From Kitasatospora sp. A2-31 (lineage in GTDB: Bacteria; Actinomycetota; Actinomycetes; Streptomycetales; Streptomycetaceae), in contig NZ_JAKNTA010000007.1 in the NCBI RefSeq assembly GCF_022288725.1, positions 1-64,000 on the forward strand: a stretch of DNA of 64,000 nucleotides, read 5' to 3'. The translations under genes were made by a program, and so were the position numbers. The notes under the pieces are model-generated. The model saw only the letters and a program-made list of their open reading frames with translations. It was not told where the DNA came from and made no database searches. Shown in pieces: positions 17,270 to 25,564 of this stretch (within the stretch, counting starts at the first letter, position 1; each line of letters starts with the position of its first letter).

Positions 17270-17860
17270 TCAGTCGTCGTGGTTGCCGTGCTCGTCGAAC
17301 TCGACCGGCTCACCGGAGCCGACTTCGTACAGGCGGCCGTCCTTGTCACGCCGGTAGTACCCGTGGCCTCCGGAGTCCTCGAAGTGGAGGGCCCGGCTGG
17401 CCGGTGACCGGTCGTAGCGCCGGATGCCGAGGGGGCGGGCGTAGCGCTGGAAGTCGGCGCTCGCGGTCCCGTCGTCACCTTCGGGGACGGTGAGGGGACG
17501 GCGCCCCTCGGCCCAGGCCCACACGAACGTCGCGTCGACCGTGCCCGCGCCAGTCAGGCTGATGCTCCCTGTTCCCGTATGGGGGAGTAGCAGGGCGTTG
17601 GGGTTGACGCCCAACGCCGCGGCAAGGGCGGTGAGGTCATCGACGTCGATGCGCCGGACGTTCGTCGGCGGCTCGGCGCCGGGCTCGGGGGTGCGCCCGT
17701 TCTCGATCTTGTTGATGGCGTCGGCGCTGAGGTTGTGGCCGCGCCGCTTGAGGTCGGCCGAGAGTGCGCGGAGGCTCAGCCCCCGCGCCTCGCGTAGCCG
17801 GCGGATGTTGTCCGCGACGGCCCGGGAAGTGGGGCCGAGGTCCATGGGTCCTGTCGCCAT
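17270..17860 (-). CDS. XRE-family repressor
   Basis: A 196-aa regulator with an N-terminal HTH (residues 15-60: AVADNIRRLREARGLSLRALSADL ... INKIENGRTP) and a C-terminal region of unknown fold ending in acidic HGNHDD. Its own start region overlaps a 15-bp palindrome (CGACACTATCTGTCG), so it probably represses itself and the divergent HTH/rep operon, keeping the element quiet. ATG at 17860 would be nearly leaderless; ATG at 17845 with AGGA upstream is an alternative. Confidence 0.85.
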   Translation of the reverse strand: MATGPMDLGPTSRAVADNIRRLREARGLSLRALSADLKRRGHNLSADAINKIENGRTPEPGAEPPTNVRRIDVDDLTALAAALGVNPNALLLPHTGTGSISLTGAGTVDATFVWAWAEGRRPLTVPEGDDGTASADFQRYARPLGIRRYDRSPASRALHFEDSGGHGYYRRDKDGRLYEVGSGEPVEFDEHGNHDD

Positions 17861-17865
17861 AACCG

Positions 17866-17995
17866 CGACACTATCTGTCGAGATTTCCGAGACGCGCGCC
17901 TCTGTTCTTGCGACGGACGAAGATCGGCGGTAGCGTCTCCGATGTTCCGACAGTTACCGACCTTACGCCGGTTGCTGTCTTGATTACGTCGACAG
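17866..17995. promoter_or_regulatory. Divergent control region with CGACAG-type operators
   Basis: Sites seen: the palindrome CGACA-CTATC-TGTCG at 17866-17880, over the probable -10 (GATAGT, leftward) of the repressor gene; CGACAG at 17948-17953; and the inverted pair CTGTC (17975-17979) / GACAG (17991-17995) just before the excisionase-like gene. The second and third CGACAG sites are 42 bp apart, about four helical turns. The obvious candidate binder is the XRE protein. Confidence 0.55.
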
Positions 17996-18006
17996 GAACC
18001 TCGGAA

Positions 18007-18216
18007 ATGACGCAGCTTCCCACGCCCGACGAACTCCGGGCCGGCGACTGGATGACGCCGCGCCAGGTGGCGGAGGCCACGCACTACGCCCCGCAGACGC
18101 TCGCCAACAATCGGTCGCTCGGCATCGGCCTGCCCTACATCAAGCTCCCGACCGGCCGGATCTGGTACCGGCGCGCGGACGTCGAGGCCCTGATCGGCCG
18201 GATGGTCGCCGCGTGA
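18007..18216 (+). CDS. Excisionase-like helix-turn-helix protein
   Basis: A 69-aa protein with a MerR/Xis-type winged HTH: WMTPRQVAEATHYAPQTLANNRS ... LPYIKLPTGRIWYRRADVEALI. That is the usual fold of excisionases and recombination directionality factors of actinomycete elements. Adjacent to the integrase module and under probable repressor control, it could be the directionality factor for excision, but serine-integrase RDFs are diverse and this is an inference. Its stop overlaps the next GTG. Confidence 0.8.
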   Translation: MTQLPTPDELRAGDWMTPRQVAEATHYAPQTLANNRSLGIGLPYIKLPTGRIWYRRADVEALIGRMVAA

Positions 18217-18404
18217 ACGTCGACCCGCACGGCTGGTGCACGCCCGCCCCCGGACAGGGCGTCGACGCCTTCCTCGACGAGTTCGTCGCCTCCCGGGCCC
18301 CGCTCACCGGGGCGGAGATCACCGGGCTGCGAGCCATCTTCCGGCCGGCCCTGGCCGAGGTCGCGCAGCGCGCGGCCTGCGGGGCGGACGCCGATGCTGC
18401 CTGA
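18213..18404 (+). CDS. Small hypothetical protein coupled to the HTH gene
   Basis: A 63-aa protein starting at GTG 18213, overlapping the previous stop (GTGA). Acidic/hydrophobic helices (VDAFLDEFVASRAPLTGAEI, GLRAIFRPALAEVAQRA) and two Cys are visible. Not recognised. Tight coupling and codon bias support translation. Confidence 0.6.
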   Translation: MNVDPHGWCTPAPGQGVDAFLDEFVASRAPLTGAEITGLRAIFRPALAEVAQRAACGADADAA

Positions 18405-18423
18405 CCGCCTCCAGACATGCGAA

Positions 18424-18455
18424 AGGCCCGGCTCCCTCTCACAGTCGCCGGGCCT
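18424..18455 (+). terminator. Hairpin after the HTH/63-aa gene pair
   Basis: AGGCCCGGC (18424-18432) pairs with GCCGGGCCT (18447-18455) around a 14-nt loop. The following 18456-18666 holds no gene that I can support and probably the leader of the replication-type gene. Confidence 0.55.
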
Positions 18456-18666
18456 CTCTCAGCACTCCGCAGGGAGCACCGTTCGTGCGTAACACCGTAG
18501 CGGGCCCCCCGGCCCGCGCCAACTACCGGGCTGGTTTTGGGCCGCCGGGACGCCACGCCCGGCCTCGTGCCGCCAGCACGCCGGGCGTTCTCTACCCGGA
18601 GGCCATGGTGCCCTACCCGCCCGCCCGCCGCGCCGCAGCCGGCCTTGTCCACGCCGGGGGTGCCCG

Positions 18667-20124
18667 GTGAGCGTCTTCTACCCCCGCGTCACCCGTCGCG
18701 GCGCGGCCCTGGACTGGGTGAAGTTCGACGCCGAGCTCGCCCGCGACGGCAGCGTGGACACCGTCGACAAGGCCCTGTACGCCGCCATCGGGTCATTCGT
18801 CGACGCGGACACCCGGGAGTCGCCGGAGACGGTCGAGCTCGACCCGAACAACATCCCGCCGTGGGTGCCGACCCGTAAGCGCCTGGCCGAGTGCATCGGC
18901 AAGTCCGTGGACACCGTCGACCGGTCCACGAAGCGCCTGGAGGTGCGCGGGCTGCTCCGGGTCCACCGGCAGCCCGACCCGAACAACCCGCGCCGGATGC
19001 TCCCCAGTGAGTACGAGCTGCTGGACCACCACATCTGGGACGAGCGCGCGGCGCAGCGCGCGGCGGACCGGGCCGCCAGGAGGACCGGCGGGAGCCAGGA
19101 CGGCAGCTCAGAGGGTGGCCGCACCGGTGCGGCCACCCCTGGCCGCATGGATGCGGCTACCCCTGGCCGCACCGGTGCGGCGGTAAAGGATCTAGGAGAA
19201 GTAGTTGAAGAAGAGGGGGAAGAAGAAGCGCCTTCGGCGCGCAGTGCCGGTGACGTCCGTAGGACTGGTGCAGGTAGTAGCGCGCGCACGGGCGCGAACA
19301 GCGGCTCCGCCGCGGCGGACAAGACCGGAGCGCTGACGGGGGAGAGCAACACGGCGGGCGTGCCAGGCCAACGGGCGGCCGACAAGCCGAAGCTGACGCG
19401 GGAGGAGGCCGCGGCCGTCCGCGCGGTTGAGGCACTGCTCCCCGCGGCTCTGGTGGCCAAGCTGCCGCACGGGCACATTCCGACGGTGAACCGGACGTCG
19501 GTCCTCGACGCCCTGGAGTCCCGGAGCTTGGAGCAGTTGGCGGCGCGGATCACCCGGCGCTGGGAGCTCGGCGGCCTGGAGCGCGACCACCTCGACGGCC
19601 TCCTCCGGTCCCCGGTCGGCGCCGCCCTGGCGCTGATCGCCCCCACCCCGTACTGCCCCGACCTCGGCTGCGAGGACGGCGCGCTGATCGGCAAGGGCGG
19701 CGCCCGGACGAACGAGGACTGCCTCCTCTGCCTCCAGCGCAAGGCTGACCGCCGCCGCGACCGCCTCGCCGGCCGCCCCGTCCCCACCGGGAAGCCCGGG
19801 AAGGGCGGCACCCCGGCCCCGGAGTGCCTGGACTGCCAGCGCCCGTTCTACGGCCGCGTCCCGGAGGACCAGGTGTGCGGTGCCTGCAAGGCGGAGGCCG
19901 CCGACTCGTGCGCCGCCCTCACCGCCCAGTGGGCGGCCGAGGAGGAGCCGCCGGAGGAGGAGCCCGTCCCCGAGGAGGACCAGGTCGAGGAGGAGGCGGT
20001 GGAGGCCGCCGGGGCGCAGCGCCCCGAGGTCGACGAGGAGACCGCCCGCCTCCACGCCCAGATCCTCGCCGAGAACCCGTGGATGGCCCGGTACCAGCAG
20101 CAGCCAGCCACCGCCCCGTTCTAG
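18667..20124 (+). CDS. Replication-initiator-type HTH protein with zinc-ribbon-like C-terminal part
   Basis: A 485-aa protein. Residues 1-125 look like a winged-helix replication-initiator or DnaD-like N-terminus (ALDWVKFDAELARDGSVDTVDKALYAAI ... WVPTRKRLAECIGKSVDTVDRSTKRLEVRGLL). Residues 130-240 are low complexity and coincide with iteron-like DNA repeats. Residues 240-320 are helical. The C-terminal part has Cys pairs (CPDLGC, CLLC, CLDC, CGAC) like zinc ribbons, then an acidic tail. Position in the element and the internal repeats suggest a role in replication initiation. No catalytic relaxase or RepSA-type motif is recognised. GTG start. Confidence 0.6.
   Translation: MSVFYPRVTRRGAALDWVKFDAELARDGSVDTVDKALYAAIGSFVDADTRESPETVELDPNNIPPWVPTRKRLAECIGKSVDTVDRSTKRLEVRGLLRVHRQPDPNNPRRMLPSEYELLDHHIWDERAAQRAADRAARRTGGSQDGSSEGGRTGAATPGRMDAATPGRTGAAVKDLGEVVEEEGEEEAPSARSAGDVRRTGAGSSARTGANSGSAAADKTGALTGESNTAGVPGQRAADKPKLTREEAAAVRAVEALLPAALVAKLPHGHIPTVNRTSVLDALESRSLEQLAARITRRWELGGLERDHLDGLLRSPVGAALALIAPTPYCPDLGCEDGALIGKGGARTNEDCLLCLQRKADRRRDRLAGRPVPTGKPGKGGTPAPECLDCQRPFYGRVPEDQVCGACKAEAADSCAALTAQWAAEEEPPEEEPVPEEDQVEEEAVEAAGAQRPEVDEETARLHAQILAENPWMARYQQQPATAPF
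19114..19235. repeat. 24-bp tandem iterons followed by an AT/purine-rich stretch (candidate origin)
   Basis: Three copies of a 24-bp unit start at 19117, 19141 and 19165 (GGCCGCACCGGTGCGGC and a variant GGCCGCATGGATGCGGC). The first lies in a perfect 24-bp palindrome at 19114-19137. Directly after comes 19182-19228, rich in A and G (GGTAAAGGATCTAGGAGAAG, then GAAGAAG runs), markedly less GC-rich than its surroundings. Iterons inside a rep gene next to an unwinding element are a known origin layout in streptomycete elements. Confidence 0.55.
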
Positions 20125-20261
20125 GGCCACCAGGTCGTCCGGGCGCCGCCATAGCACCCGGACGACCCGCGGGGCCCGTTGAGGCCGCCCCGCCTTCGGG
20201 CGGCCAACAGCAGCCACCTGCCGACCCCGGCAGGTCAGAACACACCCAAGGAGCCGACACC

Positions 20262-20927
20262 ATGACCAAGCCCCCCACCGACTACGGACCGCGCCAGCTC
20301 GGCGACCGGCTCGACCTGCCCGAGTGGCAGCTGCTCCGCGCGCTGCGCCTGGAGCTGATCCCCGCCGTCGACGCCGGAGGCCGCTGGCCGGCCGCCGTCG
20401 TCAACGACGCCGTCGAGCGCCTGGACGCGATCCGCGCGGCAGTCGGCACCCTCCCCGACATCGGCGCGACCCGCGCCGAGGAACACCTCGCCGCCCGGTT
20501 CCGCCTCGACGTCGCGCCCGGCACCGCGGCCGAGCTGTCCCGGCGCGGACACCTCCCGCTCCGAGGGCACTACAAGGGCTACCCGCTGTACTGCGGGCTT
20601 GCCCTGGAGGGCCCCGGCCTCGACCGCCGCAAGGTTCAGCGGGCCTCGGCCGCCGGCCACCTCCACATGCGCGACCGTGCCGCCGAAATCCTCGAGGTCC
20701 GCGCCGCCGACTTCGACCACCTGGTGCGCGCCGGCCTGCTCGCCCCGACCGAGACGGTCCGCTCCAGCTACCACCGGCGCACCCTCGTCCCGCTCTACCG
20801 CCGCGGCGACCTCGACAGCCTGCTGCGGTCGTCCCGGATCGACTGGGACGCGGTCCGGGCGACGCCGCCGGGACGGCCGTCCCCGCTCGCCCAACTCCCC
20901 ACCCGCGCCGCCAACACCTCCGCATGA
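20262..20927 (+). CDS. Hypothetical element protein, predicted DNA-associated
   Basis: A 221-aa protein of Arg/Leu-rich helices. An N-terminal segment (QLGDRLDLPEWQLLRALRLELIPAVDAGGRWPA) looks like an HTH/excisionase-type half domain, and the C-terminal part repeats this kind of pattern. No catalytic motif seen. ATG at 20262 follows AAGGAG. Its stop overlaps an ATG (ATGA) at 20924 in the next gene's frame. Confidence 0.7.
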   Translation: MTKPPTDYGPRQLGDRLDLPEWQLLRALRLELIPAVDAGGRWPAAVVNDAVERLDAIRAAVGTLPDIGATRAEEHLAARFRLDVAPGTAAELSRRGHLPLRGHYKGYPLYCGLALEGPGLDRRKVQRASAAGHLHMRDRAAEILEVRAADFDHLVRAGLLAPTETVRSSYHRRTLVPLYRRGDLDSLLRSSRIDWDAVRATPPGRPSPLAQLPTRAANTSA

Positions 20928-20959
20928 CCAGCCCCGACCACATCACCGAGGAGCCCGAG

Positions 20960-21883
20960 ATGACCGACCGCTACGCCGAGTGGACCGCCCTGGAGGTCCG
21001 CCGCCCCGACGACGTCCCCGCCTCGACGCCGCTGTCCTGGCTGACCGAGAAGCACGGCGTGCACGCCGAGAGGATGGCGAACCGGGCGCTCCCCGCCGAC
21101 TTCCCCTATGAGGTCGAGCGCGGCGACGCCGGCGACGCCCTGGCCGTGCTGGCGCTGGGTGAGGCCACCGCCCGAGCCGCCGTCCAGTTCCGGGCGCTCA
21201 AGATCCGCGACGCGCTGACCGCCGGGGCGTCCTGGACCGAGGTCGCCGCCGCCCTGGACGTCGAGCCCGCCGAGGCCCGTGCCCTGCTGCGCACCTGGGC
21301 GGACGGGCAGCGGGACCTGTGGGTCCGCTTCGAGGCCGAGGGGTGCCGGCCTTTCGGGCTCGACGCCGAGGAGTACGCCGCGGTGCTCGCCCTGTGCGCC
21401 ACCGAGGAGGCCGCGCCGGTTGCCCCGAAGGACGACCCGTCGCTACCGCCGCAGCTCCGGGAAGCGCTGGCCATCATGGGCAAGCGCGGGCCGGTGGTGG
21501 AACTGACCGCCGTTCCCGGCGCCGTGGCGGCCGGGGCCGCGCAGGAGTGGACCGTGCAGCCGGAGACGCGGGAGTACGTGGCCGAGCTGTACGGACGGGA
21601 CTCGCACGACGGACACACGGGCTGGGAGTGCGACGGGGGCGCGCCGCTGATCGCGGAGGCGATGACCCCCGGGCCCGGGAAGCTGGGCACCCTGCACGCG
21701 GTGATCTACGTCTGCCCGTGGCACTGGAACGAGGCGAAGGAGCGGATCACCCTCGGCGGATACGAAGCGGTGCTGACGGAGGCGCCGGAGGCGCACCGGC
21801 GGTCCCCGTGGCCGTGCGGGCACATCACCTCGTACCGGTCCGGGGCCCTGGCTGTTCTGACGGAGGCCGCCTCGAAGGGCTGA
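20960..21883 (+). CDS. Hypothetical element protein (307 aa)
   Basis: Not recognised. An HTH-like segment is visible at about residues 84-112 (ALTAGASWTEVAAALDVEPAEARALLRTW). Two isolated Cys/His groups (WECDGG, VCPWHWN, PCGH) are near the C-terminus. I chose ATG 20960 because GAGGAG lies six bases before it. ATG 20924, overlapping the preceding stop, gives a protein 12 residues longer. Last gene of this rightward operon, followed by two hairpins. Confidence 0.7.
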   Translation: MTDRYAEWTALEVRRPDDVPASTPLSWLTEKHGVHAERMANRALPADFPYEVERGDAGDALAVLALGEATARAAVQFRALKIRDALTAGASWTEVAAALDVEPAEARALLRTWADGQRDLWVRFEAEGCRPFGLDAEEYAAVLALCATEEAAPVAPKDDPSLPPQLREALAIMGKRGPVVELTAVPGAVAAGAAQEWTVQPETREYVAELYGRDSHDGHTGWECDGGAPLIAEAMTPGPGKLGTLHAVIYVCPWHWNEAKERITLGGYEAVLTEAPEAHRRSPWPCGHITSYRSGALAVLTEAASKG

Positions 21884-21912
21884 CGGGCTGCCAGCAGGGC
21901 GTAGAGGCAAGG

Positions 21913-21950
21913 GAGGGCCCGCACGGCCGGGGAAGGTCGTGCGGGCCCTC
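21913..21950. terminator. Terminator hairpin after the rep operon
   Basis: A 16-bp stem with one G-U pair (21913-21928 with 21935-21950, left arm starting GAGGGCCCGCACG) and a GGGGAA loop. Confidence 0.75.
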
Positions 21951-22019
21951 TGCTGCGCCCTGGCGGGTGCTGGCGGTAGCGTGCGGCACGCTGGTCCTGC
22001 TCATGGGTCCATAGAGCCT

Positions 22020-22051
22020 GACGGCCCGACCGGGGAATCGGTCGGGCCGTC
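22020..22051. terminator. Second hairpin, between convergent genes
   Basis: GACGGCCCGACCG pairs with CGGTCGGGCCGTC (13 bp, 6-nt loop). It lies 34 bp beyond the tyrosine recombinase stop, so it suits that leftward gene and backs up the rightward terminator. Confidence 0.7.
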
Positions 22052-22084
22052 TGCGTGTGCGGGCTCAAGGAAGCTGGCCCCAGC

Positions 22085-23953
22085 TCAAGGCCCGGCGGGC
22101 CCCGGGGTGATCACCCCGGCCTGGGCCTGAGCCGCGCGCTCGGCCGCCCGGGTCTGGTAGGCGGCGGCGAGCGGGTTGTCCTGCTCGCCCTGCGCGGGCT
22201 CGACGTAGTGCTCCTGGACGGTCGTGCTGCCGGCCTTCCACCGGCCCTGGCCGGTCGGGTCCTCCCCGGCGTCGGCCATGAACTGGGCCGGGCCGCGGCG
22301 CAGGCCGTGAGCGGTCAGGTCGGCGAGCACCAGGCGGTGCGGGTCGGTCGGGGTGAGGAGGGCGAGCGCGGCGGCGGCGTGCCGCTTCACGATCTCACCG
22401 ACCGAGTCCGGGCTGATCCGGCCCCGGACGCCGGCGGCGGGCATCGTCCCGTACCGGGTGATCCGCCGGAACAACGGCCCGGTGGTGTGGCCGTGACGGC
22501 GTAGCTCCTCCAGCCAGGCAGAGACCCGGGCGACCGGGCACACCGCCGGGTCGTCGGGGACGGCCGGGACGAACGTGCTCTTGCCCTTGCCCTCCTGGTC
22601 CGTCTTGGAGCGGCCGACGCGCACCCGCACCCCAGTGGGCTTCACCTGGATGTGCGAGATCAGCAGCCCGGACAGCTCGGAGCGGCGGGAGAGCATCCCC
22701 CAGCCGAGGGTGAGCAGCGCGGCGTCCCGAAGGCCGGCGGTGCGCCGGTAGCCGGTCTCCGCGTCGCAGGAGGCCACCAGGAGCGCCAGCACCTCGGGGG
22801 AGACACCCGGCGCCTTCTTCGGCTCGACGCCCTCCTCCTGGCGGCGGCGGGCGTGCCCGCGCAGCGCCTCGGAGGCCGCCTTGATGCCGGGCTGCTGGCC
22901 GTCCTGGTGGTTGGTGCGGATCGCCGACATGTGGACCCGGATCGAGGCCGGCGCCATGTCCCGGCCGATCAGCACGCCCACGTACTCGGTGAACGTCGCG
23001 GTGGTGCACGGCCACGGCACCCGCCCCTCTGCCCGGCACCAGGTCTCGAACTGCTGGCGGGCGGACCGGTAGGCGCGGGAGGTGTTCGCCGGGGCGGCGG
23101 AGTCGATCAGGTCGGCCGTCGACTGGCTGATCCGGAAGTCCGCTTCCGTGTAGACCGGGGCGTCGGCGGTCGTCGGGACGGCCTGCCCGGGGCGCAGCAT
23201 CGTGTGCCGGTCGACCAGCGGGCGGGCGTCGGGGTCGGGGGAGCGGTGGCCGGTGCGGGCCGGGAGGAGCGCCGGGTCGAAGAACGGTTCCGGGTGGCGG
23301 CCGGGGTCGGCGGGCTCGGGGAACAGCGCGTCGTCGGCGTCGACGAGCTCGGCGTCGACCGGGCCCTCCTCGACGTCCTCCGGCTCCGCCGCGACGGGCA
23401 GCAGCTCGGCGACGACCGGCGCGGCGGAGGCCGGCATCTCCTCGGCGCGCAGCGGCTCGACGACGACCAGGTCCTCCTCCACCTCCAGGCCCCGGCGGCG
23501 GGCCGCCCGGTTCTTCGCCTCCTGGAGGGTGCCGCGCAGCCGTACGGCGTGCTGGCCCTCGACGGCGCGCAGCCTCTCCCGCGCTGCGCTGTCGGTGATG
23601 GCCGGGCCGTCGTGGACGAGGCCGCACCCGTCGCATCCGGCGGTGGCGGCCGAGGGCGGGCACGGGCTGACGTGGGCGCAGCGGGAGCACGTGATGGTGC
23701 TGGTGGCCGGGACGACGTCCGCGCCAGTCACGGTGTGCAGGTGTCCGCAAGGCTCGCACCGGACGTAAGCGTCCCCGCCGGTCCAGGCGTCGTCATCGAC
23801 GCTGACGGCCGGATAGTCGGCGGACGAGGGGCGGGCGGTCAGCCGACAGGACGGGCAGCCGAAGTACAGCAGCATCGGCCGGGGGAGTCCGGTGCCCTCC
23901 GGCACCGCGGGCAGATCGGCGCCGGCGACCTCGACGGCGGTGGAGTCGAGCAC
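22085..23953 (-). CDS. Tyrosine recombinase with N-terminal zinc-ribbon-like extension
   Basis: A 622-aa recombinase. Residues 1-115 have clustered Cys/His pairs (CPSC, CEPCGH, CSRC, CPPS/CDGC), unusual for an integrase and suggestive of two zinc ribbons. Residues 125-260 are acidic linker. A SAM-like core-binding domain is at about 280-370. The catalytic domain has Arg in LSRRSEL (about 420), HGLRR (about 547), a Trp in the GRWKAGS block (in the His/Trp position) and the nucleophile Tyr in QEHYVEP (about 582). It is intact, so the element encodes two unrelated recombinases. GTG start at 23953 after GAGGGAG. Confidence 0.88.
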   Translation of the reverse strand: MLDSTAVEVAGADLPAVPEGTGLPRPMLLYFGCPSCRLTARPSSADYPAVSVDDDAWTGGDAYVRCEPCGHLHTVTGADVVPATSTITCSRCAHVSPCPPSAATAGCDGCGLVHDGPAITDSAARERLRAVEGQHAVRLRGTLQEAKNRAARRRGLEVEEDLVVVEPLRAEEMPASAAPVVAELLPVAAEPEDVEEGPVDAELVDADDALFPEPADPGRHPEPFFDPALLPARTGHRSPDPDARPLVDRHTMLRPGQAVPTTADAPVYTEADFRISQSTADLIDSAAPANTSRAYRSARQQFETWCRAEGRVPWPCTTATFTEYVGVLIGRDMAPASIRVHMSAIRTNHQDGQQPGIKAASEALRGHARRRQEEGVEPKKAPGVSPEVLALLVASCDAETGYRRTAGLRDAALLTLGWGMLSRRSELSGLLISHIQVKPTGVRVRVGRSKTDQEGKGKSTFVPAVPDDPAVCPVARVSAWLEELRRHGHTTGPLFRRITRYGTMPAAGVRGRISPDSVGEIVKRHAAAALALLTPTDPHRLVLADLTAHGLRRGPAQFMADAGEDPTGQGRWKAGSTTVQEHYVEPAQGEQDNPLAAAYQTRAAERAAQAQAGVITPGPAGP

Positions 23954-23990
23954 GGGTGACGCTCCCTCAAGCTAGGTGGCGATAACAGGA

Positions 23991-23996
23991 ATTATA
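23991..23996 (-). promoter_or_regulatory. Consensus -10 box upstream of the tyrosine recombinase
   Basis: On the leftward strand this reads TATAAT, 37 bases before the GTG. The region around it (23975-24000) is locally AT-rich. No matching -35 is evident. Confidence 0.5.
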
Positions 23997-24158
23997 CGGA
24001 CCTAGACGGGAGCGGAAGGGGACATCCGGTCACATGAGGGGGCGCACGGGAGCACGCCGAGCACGGAGGACGGCGGATGGGCTATGGTCCCCCGCCGCTC
24101 CCGTATGTCCCGGTGTGTCACCTAATGGCGCCGGGCGGGCCGACCAGCAGGAGACCGC

Positions 24159-24359
24159 ATGCCCGATGACGCCCCGGAGTGGCTGACCCGCGCTCAGTTC
24201 GCCGCGCTCCTCCAGGTCCACCCGAAGACGGTGTCCCGGTGGATCGCCTCGGACCCGACCATGCGCATTCAGCGCCTCGGCCCGGCCGGACACCGCGTCC
24301 GCATCCACCGATCCGAACTCGACCGAGGCCGGCCGCGTGCCGACGCTGCCGCATCATGA
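24159..24359 (+). CDS. Excisionase/BldC-like HTH protein
   Basis: A 66-aa protein with a single winged HTH of the excisionase/MerR-like type: WLTRAQFAALLQVHPKTVSRWIASD ... GPAGHRVRIHRSELDR. Divergent from the tyrosine recombinase, so it is a good candidate partner or regulator of that enzyme. ATG at 24159 after CAGGAG. The stop overlaps the next ATG (ATGA). Confidence 0.8.
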   Translation: MPDDAPEWLTRAQFAALLQVHPKTVSRWIASDPTMRIQRLGPAGHRVRIHRSELDRGRPRADAAAS

Positions 24360-24745
24360 CCCCCGAGCGGGCTGCCGCCCCGCCGTCCTCCGGTGCGGTC
24401 GTCGACCTGTGGCGCGCCCTCACCGCCGGCCACTGGCGCCGGGACATGCCGCCCGCTCTACGCCTCGGCCGGGCCCGGTTGGCGCTGCACGCCCTCGCGG
24501 ACCTCGCCGACGCCTCCGGCTGGATACCGGCCGAGGACGACGTCGGCGACGACCTGGCCGTCCGCGTCGCCCGCCGCTGTGCCCTACGACCGGAGGCCGC
24601 CGCCCGGCTCCTCGCCGCGTTCACCGCGGCCGGCGTGCTGGTCCACCGCGGCGGCGGCATCGCGCTGACGACCGCCGTCGCACCGGACTGGACAGCCGCG
24701 CTGGCCGCCCTCGACACCGTCCCGGTACCCCGCTCCGCTCCCTAG
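24356..24745 (+). CDS. Hypothetical protein, winged-helix-like
   Basis: A 129-aa Ala/Leu/Arg-rich helical protein. Residues 70-115 (VRVARRCALRPEAAARLLAAFTAAGVLVHRGGGIALT) have the helix-helix-wing pattern of a winged-helix domain. Not recognised beyond that. Translationally coupled to the HTH gene upstream; ten bases before the metallopeptidase-like gene. Confidence 0.65.
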   Translation: MTPERAAAPPSSGAVVDLWRALTAGHWRRDMPPALRLGRARLALHALADLADASGWIPAEDDVGDDLAVRVARRCALRPEAAARLLAAFTAAGVLVHRGGGIALTTAVAPDWTAALAALDTVPVPRSAP

Positions 24746-24754
24746 GAGGCACCC

Positions 24755-25564
24755 GTGCACCCGTACCTCGCCGAGGCCCGCGCCTACGCCGCCCGGCACC
24801 CGGAGGACACCAGCCACGCACTGCTCCTCGCCCGGCTCGACCCCGCGTGGAAGCCGCCCGCAGTCACCGCGGCCGCCGCTCCGCCGGTGAACCGGCCGCC
24901 GCTCGACCTGCGCGCGGCACGGGAGGCGATGCGGGCGCAGCAGGCCGCGACTGCCCGCCGCCCGGCAGCCGCCTCCGCCGCGCCTCACCGGCCGGCGCCC
25001 GCTGCGCCCCCGGCCAAGTCCCGGACGGTCGCCCCGCCCCGGGCCGCAGCAGCGGTCACCTTGGCCCGGGTGCCGATGCCGGAGCCGGGGCCGTGTGCGC
25101 TGCGCTTCGTCGCCTCGGCGGCGGAGGGCGGCGGCTGGCGCTGGGTCGACACCGGAAGCCAGACGAAGTGGTCCCGGCTGGCCGCGGGCCTGGTGTCCGC
25201 CGGTCCGCTCCAGTGCCTCCGGCTGCGCCGCGGCCGGGTCCTGCGCCCCCAGCACGCCGGGGAGACCCACATCCGGCGCGACCCCGGCGGCGCCCTCTGG
25301 GCGGACGTCGTGATCGCCGATGACCTGCGAGACGGCGCTGACCGCGTGATCCGGCACGAGCTCGGCCACGTCGCGGACGAGGTGGCCCGCCTGGCCGCGC
25401 ACCCCACCGTGGACGCCTGGCGGGCCGAGTTCTCCCGGCCTGGCCGCACGGCCGCCGCCGAGCGCTTCGCCCGGCTCGCGGAGGACCTGATCGAGCCGGA
25501 GACCACCGCCGCCGCGCTGCTCGCCAGGGCCCGCGAGGAGCAGCGGAGGGAACGCCGTGGATGA
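24755..25564 (+). CDS. HELGH zinc-metallopeptidase-like protein
   Basis: A 269-aa cytosolic protein (no signal peptide). Residues 1-110 are Ala/Pro-rich. A compact domain follows with VIRHELGHVADE at about 199-210, an HExxH zinc motif, and a downstream acidic helix (ERFARLAEDLIEPE, about 236-249) that could give the third ligand. This resembles minimal gluzincin or IrrE/ImmA-type domains, which in mobile elements can cleave repressors. That function is an inference. GTG start after AGGAGG. The stop overlaps the next gene. Confidence 0.7.
   Translation: MHPYLAEARAYAARHPEDTSHALLLARLDPAWKPPAVTAAAAPPVNRPPLDLRAAREAMRAQQAATARRPAAASAAPHRPAPAAPPAKSRTVAPPRAAAAVTLARVPMPEPGPCALRFVASAAEGGGWRWVDTGSQTKWSRLAAGLVSAGPLQCLRLRRGRVLRPQHAGETHIRRDPGGALWADVVIADDLRDGADRVIRHELGHVADEVARLAAHPTVDAWRAEFSRPGRTAAAERFARLAEDLIEPETTAAALLARAREEQRRERRG

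Noticed and set aside
19114..19182. CRISPR-like repeats
   Set aside because: The 24-bp units are directly adjacent without spacers and are in a coding gene; they fit iterons better.
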